A stretch of DNA of 7,992 bases from Firmicutes bacterium UBA7523 (GTDB lineage Bacteria; Bacillota; Dethiobacteria; Dethiobacterales; Dethiobacteraceae). The notes below the pieces were generated by a model, which saw only the letters and a list, made by a program, of their open reading frames with translations, did not search any database and was not told where the DNA came from. Below, in pieces: positions 1-6,700 of the stretch. The DNA is taken from positions 1 through 7,992 of the forward strand of contig DLMZ01000029.1 in NCBI GenBank assembly GCA_002479415.1. Reading direction: 5' to 3'. The position numbers and the translations under genes were made by a program. Position 1 is the stretch's first letter. Each line of letters starts with the position of its first letter.

Positions 1-22
1 TCAAATCCTGTCGCTCCGACCA
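1..22 (+). tRNA. 3' end of a tRNA, probably tRNA-Pro (5' part outside the window)
   Basis: The first 22 bases read as the end of a tRNA. From base 1 they fit the T-loop remainder TCAAAT, the 3' strand of the T-stem CCTGT, a seven-base acceptor strand CGCTCCG, discriminator A and an encoded CCA. The acceptor strand ends in G72 followed by A73, which implies a C1-G72 pair. That pair together with A73 is characteristic of bacterial tRNA-Pro, and the sequence closely resembles tRNA-Pro 3' ends. The anticodon lies outside the window, so the amino acid is inferred. The hairpin with a T tract starting 14 bases downstream fits as its terminator. The gene converges on the minus-strand ftsEX operon. 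Confidence 0.82.
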
Positions 23-35
23 TGAATGAACGTAG

Positions 36-70
36 AAACCACGGGAGTCATATGACTTCCCGTGGTTTTT
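36..70 (+). terminator. Intrinsic terminator of the tRNA, possibly bidirectional
   Basis: A perfect 11-bp stem is formed by AAACCACGGGA (36-46) and TCCCGTGGTTT (58-68). The space between the arms is filled by the palindrome GTCATATGAC (47-56) and one unpaired T, so the stem can extend. The plus strand runs into TTTTT (66-70), the classic layout for stopping a tRNA transcript. Read on the minus strand the stem is followed only by TTTC, so termination of the ftsEX operon here is possible but weaker. I see no other terminator for that operon between 71 and 151. Confidence 0.85.
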
Positions 71-151
71 AGATTAATCTCTATGTCCATCCGCCTGATT
101 CCAAGTGAGTTTTGGCCAGCATAATTTGATTTTTGACTTATTCAGTAGGGC

Positions 152-1567
152 CTACTTGTCCCTAACAATCTGTATCCAGGTTTGGCCGTGGATACGTTCG
201 ATTTCCTGGCCGTCCTGGTAGTAATACCTGGTCGGTGATTTAATGCTGTCCTTCTTCCATTTTCCTCTAAAATACTCTCCCTGGGAATAAAAGTCTATGG
301 CTCCTTCTCCTATCAAATCCGGTGTGGGGCGCAATTGAAAGTCTATCCCATGAGGAACGTACTGAATAATTACATTGCGGGCCATGATTACCTTACCGTT
401 TGCATCCTTGTGAATCTTGTCGTTGATATACCTCCTGTACGCATCTTCGTTGGAAGCATATTTATAGCTTACTTTATAGTTCTTACTGTATGATAAAGAT
501 ATTGTGTTTGTGCTAGTGCCTTTCCGGCCCAAAAATGCCGGCCGGACGACAAGCTCTTGCGACATAGGCTCAAAATTCAGCGTTGATAAATTCACGTATA
601 AGTTGTGCGGCGCTTTTCTGGATTTATCCCTGAAAAAGCTGGGACTCTTTGAGTATAAGACGTCTGTTCCCCTAGTCTCCCATTCCTTTATTTTGGCAAG
701 GACATCCCAGCCTGCACTACTGTAGAGAAAATGAACATCATTTTCCATAGCCAAAATAATATTGTGCGTCCGGGCACTTCGAATAGGTCCTACTTTGGTC
801 GGAAAAGTGGAGAAGAGGGCCAAATAACGGGTTATCCTGCCTTCAACCTCATATTCATACACTACAGTGGCTTCAGACAGGCCGTGCTGCGGCCTGGCCG
901 GAGAAGCATTATCTATGGATATTCCATACACGGGTTTACGCTCTGCCTGCGGCGTAGCTCTGGCCAATTCTCCGTACAACCGTTCCTGAGCACCTTTTAA
1001 TAGAGCTTCTTTCTCCCGGCGTAAGTTGTCCAGGTTACGCTGTTCCGCTTCATTCTGATAGCGGATGTCAAGCAAGCTATTACGGTATTCTTCCACCGAT
1101 GCGGTCAAGCCTCGAAGCTCTGCTTGCTCCTGCCGTATCGTTGAAACCAACTGCGAATCCCTGCCTAATATACGCATCAGGTAACCTAAGCGGACAATTA
1201 GATCCCCCAGGTTGTCCGCCGCCAGCAGAACTTCCAGATAAGAAAAACCGCCTTTCATATAAACGCTACGCACCCTGCTTGCAAAAATCGTGTTCTTTTC
1301 CTCCAGCCTTTCCTCTGTTAAAGACAACTGCATTAAGGCATTTTGAAGCTTTTTATCCGTTTCGAGAAACTCCTTATCTAATTCTGCAATCCTATGAGCC
1401 CTTTGCTTGGACGATTCTTCAAGAGCTTTTATTGTTTTTTCCAATTCAGCAATTTCAGCTTTTGTTTTTTCAATATCTATTTGATTATTTGCGGCATTGC
1501 CAAATCCGCTTAAAAGAACTGTCATCAAAACAATAATTAACACTACGGCAACATATGGTTTACGCAC
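152..1567 (-). CDS. Secreted/anchored coiled-coil protein with a DUF3048 (YerB-like) domain, downstream of ftsX
   Basis: This product of 471 residues has three visible parts. Residues 1 to about 25 start with MRK and a long hydrophobic stretch, a signal peptide or signal anchor; there is no lipobox cysteine. Residues about 28-205 are a heptad-rich coiled coil with a central hinge near residues 95-145 (around VYMKGGFSYLEVLL), as in PcsB/EnvC-type murein-hydrolase activators. Residues about 211-470 match DUF3048: YGISIDNASPARPQ, the VGPIRSART motif, an HNLYVN motif and a C-terminal part ending GQTWIQIV. No M23, CHAP or NlpC/P60 peptidase domain is present. I chose the GTG at 1567 because AGGGGGTGG lies just upstream and the signal peptide then begins cleanly; an earlier in-frame GTG at 1594 lacks a Shine-Dalgarno and overlaps ftsX. 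The start falls 19 nt after the ftsX stop, so co-transcription is likely. The position after ftsEX suggests that FtsX contacts the coiled coil outside the membrane. The function of DUF3048 is unknown to me; an enzymatic or binding role at the wall is inference. Confidence 0.87.
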   Translation of the reverse strand: MRKPYVAVVLIIVLMTVLLSGFGNAANNQIDIEKTKAEIAELEKTIKALEESSKQRAHRIAELDKEFLETDKKLQNALMQLSLTEERLEEKNTIFASRVRSVYMKGGFSYLEVLLAADNLGDLIVRLGYLMRILGRDSQLVSTIRQEQAELRGLTASVEEYRNSLLDIRYQNEAEQRNLDNLRREKEALLKGAQERLYGELARATPQAERKPVYGISIDNASPARPQHGLSEATVVYEYEVEGRITRYLALFSTFPTKVGPIRSARTHNIILAMENDVHFLYSSAGWDVLAKIKEWETRGTDVLYSKSPSFFRDKSRKAPHNLYVNLSTLNFEPMSQELVVRPAFLGRKGTSTNTISLSYSKNYKVSYKYASNEDAYRRYINDKIHKDANGKVIMARNVIIQYVPHGIDFQLRPTPDLIGEGAIDFYSQGEYFRGKWKKDSIKSPTRYYYQDGQEIERIHGQTWIQIVRDK

Positions 1568-1572
1568 GCTAT

Positions 1573-1581
1573 CCACCCCCT
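1573..1581 (-). promoter_or_regulatory. Ribosome binding site deciding the GTG start at 1567
   Basis: On the minus strand AGGGGGTGG lies 5 nt before the GTG at 1567; counted from its AGGGGG core the spacing is 8 nt. The longer in-frame candidate, GTG at 1594, has only CTATCCGCAAATACCTGC before it, with no Shine-Dalgarno match. This supports the shorter start and places the basic residues directly ahead of the hydrophobic segment. Confidence 0.7.
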
Positions 1582-1586
1582 GTACT

Positions 1587-2471
1587 CTAAACACGCAGGT
1601 ATTTGCGGATAGACAAGCCGCTGCCTATACAGCCCATCAACGTTCCCACAATTAACAGCCCTGCAAATATAGGAACCAGCTTATCCAGGCCTGTAACAGG
1701 CTGAAGGAAAAAAGCCAACGAATCCCGCTGAAGCGATGCAGTAATCCGGTAATAAATCAGCCCAAGTGATAATGTGGCAATTACAGTGCCGAACCATCCC
1801 ATTAAGGTTCCCTCAAGCAGAAACGGCAAACGAATAAACCAGTTGCTTGCCCCCAAGTATTTCATTATTCCTATTTCCTCTTGCCGCCCCATTACTGAAA
1901 GTCGAATTATGGTAATAATTAGAAACACCGCACCCAAAGCCAAGGAAACACTTGCTCCCAGGAAAAACACATTAAGCCAACGGGCGACCTTCATCAACCA
2001 GCCTATCAACTCTTCTCCATAATCAGCCAGCTCCACCCCCGGATAGCCTTGAATTTCACGGGCTAGTGCCGGAACAGCTTCGGGTTGGCTAACTCTAATA
2101 CGGATTAAATTTGGTAACGGATTTCTCTCACCCTCTAAACCGCTCAACAAAACCGAGTCCCCCATTGCCTTGCCAAAGTCAATAATCCCCTGCTCCTTTG
2201 ATACGAAAGAATGGCTGTGAACTCCCTGAAGGTTATCCAACTTAGCCTTTATTTCGTCAACATCGGCATCATCATATAAAAAAGCGCTAATTTCCACATT
2301 TGACTCGATGATGCGTATAGATTGACTGACATTCACTGCCAAGAGTAAAAAACCACCTAGTATTGCCAGTGAAACGGCGATCATTACAGAGGTAACCACA
2401 GCCAGCCAAAAATTTCTGGTAATAGAAACCAAGCTTTGGCGAAAGCAATACCTTAAAGAATTAATATTCAT
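1587..2471 (-). CDS. ftsX: Cell division ABC transporter-like permease FtsX
   Basis: FtsX is the membrane partner of the FtsE ATPase. The FtsEX complex does not pump a known substrate; it passes ATP-driven movement to wall hydrolases or their activators outside the cell. The 294-residue product shows the expected plan: a cytoplasmic N-terminus, TM1 at about 23-48, an extracellular domain at about 49-165, then TM2 (about 168-192), TM3 (219-243) and TM4 (264-287). The family hallmark RQEEIGIMKYLGAS (196-209) follows TM2. The length is normal for Gram-positive FtsX. I start it at the ATG at 2471, preceded by GGGGGA at 9-nt spacing; an in-frame ATG at 2498 would add nine residues of no family character. 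The ATG overlaps the end of ftsE by 11 nt, which suggests translational coupling. The next gene downstream is the likely external partner, a coiled-coil DUF3048 protein. Confidence 0.95.
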   Translation of the reverse strand: MNINSLRYCFRQSLVSITRNFWLAVVTSVMIAVSLAILGGFLLLAVNVSQSIRIIESNVEISAFLYDDADVDEIKAKLDNLQGVHSHSFVSKEQGIIDFGKAMGDSVLLSGLEGERNPLPNLIRIRVSQPEAVPALAREIQGYPGVELADYGEELIGWLMKVARWLNVFFLGASVSLALGAVFLIITIIRLSVMGRQEEIGIMKYLGASNWFIRLPFLLEGTLMGWFGTVIATLSLGLIYYRITASLQRDSLAFFLQPVTGLDKLVPIFAGLLIVGTLMGCIGSGLSIRKYLRV

Positions 2472-3150
2472 CACAATAGGTCCCCCGCTGCTCATCACGT
2501 ATTAATTGCCCTGCTTCTAGTGCAATGACTCGCTTTTTCATCCTGTCGACAATATCCCATGCATGAGTCGCAATAATAACCGTTGTTCCTCCAGCATTAA
2601 TTTCGGCAAAGAGTTCCATCAACTGGCGAGAATTATCCCTGTCCAGATTTCCCGTAGGCTCATCACCCAATATTATTAATGGATCTTTAACAATTGCACG
2701 TGCGATTCCCACTCTATGCTGCTCCCCTCCAGAAAGTTCGGCGGGAAATGATTTTTCTTTTCCTGCCAAACCTACCTTTGCCAGCGCTGCCGGCACCTTT
2801 TCACGAATTTCCTTTGGTGAGGTCCCCACAACTTCCAGAGCAAAAGCAACATTTTCATAAACGGTTTTTTGCTTCAACAATCGAAAATCCTGAAAAACCA
2901 TGCCCATACGGCGCCGATGCCTCAATAGCTCGCCCTCACTAAAAGATGATATGTTCTTGCCCGAAAAGGAGACACTTCCCGTGCTCGGTTTTTGCTCACA
3001 GAAAATTAGTTTTATTAGGGTGCTTTTCCCGGCTCCGCTGGGGCCGACTAAAAAAACAAACTCCCCCATTCCAATTTCAAGGGAAACGCCGTTTAAAGCA
3101 GGAACAGCCTTTCCATTATATACTTTCGTCACATCTTTAATTTCAATCAA
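2461..3150 (-). CDS. ftsE: Cell division ATP-binding protein FtsE
   Basis: FtsE is the cytoplasmic ABC-type ATPase that pairs with FtsX. The 229-residue product carries every nucleotide-binding motif: Walker A GPSGAGKST (36-44), Q-loop Q87 in VFQDFRLL, signature LSGGEQHR (139-146), Walker B LIILGDEPTGNLD with D163 and E164, and the switch histidine H196 in ATHAWD. The QDFRLL stretch and the overall size are typical of FtsE rather than a general ABC importer. The signature reads EQHR where EQQR is more usual, a mild change unlikely to matter. The start is TTG, backed by AAGGAG nine bases upstream; no in-frame ATG gives a better start. The last 11 nt overlap ftsX, so the two are one translational unit. 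ATPase activity is expected because all catalytic residues are intact. Confidence 0.97.
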   Translation of the reverse strand: MIEIKDVTKVYNGKAVPALNGVSLEIGMGEFVFLVGPSGAGKSTLIKLIFCEQKPSTGSVSFSGKNISSFSEGELLRHRRRMGMVFQDFRLLKQKTVYENVAFALEVVGTSPKEIREKVPAALAKVGLAGKEKSFPAELSGGEQHRVGIARAIVKDPLIILGDEPTGNLDRDNSRQLMELFAEINAGGTTVIIATHAWDIVDRMKKRVIALEAGQLIRDEQRGTYCDEY

Positions 3151-3159
3151 TTATCAGCA

Positions 3160-3165
3160 CTCCTT
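3160..3165 (-). promoter_or_regulatory. Shine-Dalgarno for the TTG start of ftsE
   Basis: On the minus strand AAGGAG is separated from the TTG at 3150 by nine bases. This strong match supports the non-ATG start. The nearest upstream ATG (3180) opens only an eight-codon frame that ends inside the spacer, so it is not an alternative start for ftsE. Confidence 0.75.
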
Positions 3166-3219
3166 ATGTCTACTTACCATTTAATAAATTCGGCTTAAAT
3201 GCAAAAAATCCTCCAATAT

Positions 3220-3253
3220 TAAGCGCTTACAGCAGGCAGGCATGGAGCCTGCT
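3220..3253. repeat. Two adjacent palindromes upstream of ftsE
   Basis: The 10-bp perfect palindrome TAAGCGCTTA (3220-3229) is followed at once by a 7-bp inverted repeat, AGCAGGC (3231-3237) and GCCTGCT (3247-3253), with a 9-base loop. Neither is followed by a T tract on the minus strand, so they do not look like terminators. They lie 70-103 bp upstream of the ftsE start, between the terminator of the preceding unit and ftsE, where operators or leader structures would be expected. I see no convincing sigma-A promoter near them. No regulator can be named. Confidence 0.35.
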
Positions 3254-3272
3254 TGACACAAGCGGAATCTCA

Positions 3273-3313
3273 ATAATAAAAAGCTATGCTGATAAAGTTG
3301 TCAGCATAGCTTT
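3273..3313 (-). terminator. Intrinsic terminator after the response regulator gene
   Basis: A perfect 13-bp inverted repeat, AAAGCTATGCTGA (3280-3292) and TCAGCATAGCTTT (3301-3313), encloses an 8-base loop. On the minus strand the stem runs into TTTTTATTATT, as in rho-independent terminators. It begins 18 bases after the stop codon of the response regulator. It marks the end of the sensor/regulator unit and separates it from ftsEX. The plus strand shows no comparable T run. Confidence 0.9.
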
Positions 3314-3331
3314 CTAGATTGCCGTCGCCGA

Positions 3332-3697
3332 TTATTTTTGGCGCCTTACCTCGTCAACGATAGTCAATACCTTATTTGTTACAATTGGCTTTACTATATA
3401 ATGAACCGCTCCTGCTTTTAAAGCCTCGAAAAGTAATCCTTTTTGGTTTTCTGCACTAACCATTATTATTTTTGCTCCGGGATGCTTAGACTTTATTTCT
3501 TTGACAGCTTCTATTCCGTTCATTACAGGCATGTTAATATCCATAGTAACAAGATCGGGAGTAAATTCGTCAAAATAATGACATGCCTCTTTGCCGTTAG
3601 TTGCTTCAGCAACAACCTTATAGCCTTTTGATTTAAAAATCTCTTTAAGATTATTCCTCATAATGTAAGAATCATCAGCTATTAAGATGCGGAACAT
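3332..3697 (-). CDS. CheY-like single-domain response regulator
   Basis: The product is a bare receiver domain of 121 residues with no DNA-binding or enzymatic output domain. The key receiver residues are present: acidic pair D8 and D9, phosphorylation site D53 in MDINMPVMNG, S81 at the switch Ser/Thr position, and K103 in the IVKP motif. It is therefore expected to accept phosphate, bind Mg2+ and act by protein-protein contact, as CheY and Spo0F do. The gene starts 24 nt after the stop of the large sensor protein, with AAAGG ten bases before its ATG, and is followed by a strong terminator, so the two genes form an operon. The sensor's Hpt domain is the likely phosphate donor and its CheX-like domain the likely phosphatase. 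The downstream target cannot be told from this sequence. Confidence 0.93.
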   Translation of the reverse strand: MFRILIADDSYIMRNNLKEIFKSKGYKVVAEATNGKEACHYFDEFTPDLVTMDINMPVMNGIEAVKEIKSKHPGAKIIMVSAENQKGLLFEALKAGAVHYIVKPIVTNKVLTIVDEVRRQK

Positions 3698-3721
3698 TTT
3701 ATCACAGCCTTTCTTAAGATG

Positions 3722-6700
3722 CTAGTAATTTGCAATAAAAGAGAAAATGATTTCACCCCTATCTGTGTCCACATTAAATGTATATATTTCCCTCTGGGGG
3801 CAATTTACAGATGCACGGCGTGCCGAAAGAGCAAACGGCAAACCGAGCATAATTCTATCCTCAAGCTCAGGAATCATTTTTGGCAGCCTCCCCGTAAGAA
3901 TGTTTAACACCTCTCCCAGCATATCTTCTAAGTCTCCATCTTTAAAATCTGCACTGCCCTTTGCATAACTTGTCAACATTTCATGTGCGAAATTCTTCGT
4001 TGTCGTCATAACAAAAACACCATGAAGAATTCCCCTGACCTGAACAAAGGATGTGACATCTAATAAAGCAACTTCCACAACTTCACGTAAGCGCGACTGC
4101 TTATTAATTAATATGCCAGTCATTTCGGGCAAGCAAGCATTTGCAGCATCAAAAAGCGCATTCATCACAATGGGGATGCTTACAGTAGCTTCTTCAGCTA
4201 AAGAGCAATAGGGCAACACAATGCGAAACTCTGTCCCCGCATCTACTAGCGCTGCGGCCTCAATTTTTCCCCCAAGACGTTCTGATTCATTCCTAACCGC
4301 AGCTAACCCCACACCTCTCCCTGACAATTCGGTTACCTCAGTCTTAGTAGAGAAGTTATCAGCAAATATCAGCGGAACTATCTCTTCATCGGTGAGGTTA
4401 TTTATCTTTTCTTCACTGTGAATACCTTTTTCAATTGATACTCGGCGTATTTTTTGAATGTCTAGCCCACGGCCATCGTCTCTAATAGTTACTACTATTT
4501 GATTATCCACCGTATCAACAACACAACTTACTTTCCCGTACTCAATTTTATTAAGCGCAATTCGCTCCTCTACCGATTCAATGCCGTGATCAAGCATATT
4601 TCTAAAAATATGCCCAAGCGATTTGGCAAAAGAATAATACCTTTCTGTCTCAACTAGAAACTCTCCACCCTCAATAACCAACGGGTTAACCAGTTTCTCC
4701 AGCTTATCTGCCATTGTTGCGAAATACTCCGGGTAATCCTTCATAAGATCCCTAAAGGGCCTCGCCCTTAATTTACGTATCTCCGGTAATAAAAGGTTGA
4801 CTTCCGGTGGAGAAAGCACAGAAAGCATTTTCCGCTCCACTTCAATAATTTTTTCTTGCATTACAAAATGACCATCGTTTCCGGATAGAAAGTTTTTCCC
4901 CAACATTGATTCTAAAACAGCTATTTCTTCATCTTCCTCCGGCCAATTCCCCAGGTTGAATTTATTTAAGCAATGCAGCAAGTCAGAAATCCCCGATTCT
5001 TCAATGTTTTTTGCCAAATTAGAGAGTTCTGTTTCCAGTTGGTGCAGCTTGTTTGTTAATTTGAGCAAGCCAAACTGATGAAAACTTCCTTTAAATGTAT
5101 GGACTTGCCTATAAACTTCACTTAAAATCTCCTGGAAAGCTCTATTGCTTATTATTAAATTGTTAATGCGGTTTTTACAGAAATTATTGAATTCCCTAAC
5201 ACAAGCGTTAAAATCACTGTCATGCGACACAACCCTGACAAACATGCGCAAAGCGCTTTCTTCCTCTTTCATCTGAATTTCAAGAAGTCGCTTTTCGGTA
5301 AAGTCAGTTAATATTGCCATTATTTTTTTCCTTTTTAACGGCTGTTCTTCAATAAGAAACTTATACTCAATTTTAATATATCTCTGATTGATAACTACCT
5401 CTTCAGGAAGTAACGGCAAAAAGAGGGCTATTTTGGATTGATCTGCTTCATTAAAAATTTCAGTTAATATTGTTTCTGACAACTCTCTTTGCTCCCGGTT
5501 CTCAGCAAAAATTAAGTCACAAAACTTATTCCTATCAATCTGGGAGCCAAAAATATTTATACACTCCTGGCTATACTCCTCGTCAATCATCAAGCTTTCT
5601 CCAAAAGACAGAAAGCCCTGTCCTGCATTATTTAAAAGATTCTTAATGGCTCCGGCCCTTTGACGCACCTCTTGCTCAAGGACATGATTCCAACGCTCTA
5701 TCTCGTCGCGGGATTGCTTTAGACTGCTATAAAGCCGAGCATTTTCAATAGATATGGCAGCTTGAGATGACAGTATTTTAATAAGCTCTACACGTTCAAA
5801 TGTAAAAGCATGTGTAGACAAATTATTTTCTAAATACACAATACCAATTAGCTTATTGTGATCAACTACAGGAATACATAGTATCGATTTTGACTGATTA
5901 CTTATAATGTAGCTATCTCTCTTAAATATTCCTTCCATCGACGCATCAGAGAGAACAACATGTTCTTTAGTCCTGGCGACATACTGAACAATTGCAGTTG
6001 ATAATTCCTTGCACATATCCAGGGGCAGCGACTGCAGCAAGATGCTCTCTTCCAAATCACTGCCACCCTGTGCCTCAATACAAAGGGCACCTTCTTTTTC
6101 AAGAATCAAAAAACCTTTTTGCGCACCGGCACTTTCAATAATAATATCCATTAGGTTTTTTAGCAATTGCTGCAATCCAATTTCACTTGAAATGGCTCTG
6201 GAAGCTTTGATTATTGTGTCTAAGTCAAGCTGGACCATATTTTTATCCGTAAGCTTTACCGTTGTTGCAGCAGAGTCTTTTTGCCCCGAAGCAAAAATGC
6301 TTTTCTCCCCGGCATGAAAATAGATTGAAAGGACACTAACGAATTCTTCTTTAAGGCTATTTGCTTTAGCTTCGGCGCCCCAGTGCAGATATTTATGATA
6401 AGCTTCCATAAAGTATAGTTTTGCTACTTTTTTATTGCCTTTACTTAAAAAAAACTTTGCCGCTAACTCATTGGCTATAGCCTCATCTTGTTGAAAGCCA
6501 TTTTTATTTGCTTGTTCAATAGACTTTTCGTATAAAGTTGTTGCATTTAAGTATTTTCTTTGCAGATGAGCTATTTCTGCCTCAACGAGCAAATATTTGT
6601 GAAGAAAATTTGCATTACAAGCATCCGCCCATTTTTTCAACTGACGCTGGTTCTTTTTCAACTTGCTCCAGTATTTACTTCTTTCCTCTGCCGATAAACG

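Noticed and set aside
2..25. Possible C-terminal end of a plus-strand protein (open frame ending in TGA at 23-25)
   Set aside because: The same bases fit the T-loop, T-stem, acceptor strand and CCA of a tRNA position by position, and a terminator follows.
144..156. Inverted repeat AGTAGG-G-CCTACT at the stop codon of the DUF3048 gene
   Set aside because: The loop is too small, the stem is short and there is no T tract, so it is not a believable terminator.
1099..1536. Plus-strand open frame of 145 codons
   Set aside because: It lies wholly antisense to the coiled-coil/DUF3048 gene and has no family character or ribosome binding site; the minus-strand frame has clear domains.
3154..3180. Eight-codon upstream frame beginning with ATG at 3180 before ftsE
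   Set aside because: It has no ribosome binding site of its own that I can see, and such short frames are common by chance; there is no sign of a leader peptide.
3253..3279. Plus-strand TTGACA with an A+T-rich -10-like stretch
   Set aside because: The spacing is poor, and it would fire into a terminator hairpin and antisense to the response regulator with no plus-strand gene ahead.
6009..6317. Plus-strand open frame of 102 codons
   Set aside because: It is antisense to the GAF-coding region of the sensor, and its composition is that of a shadow frame.
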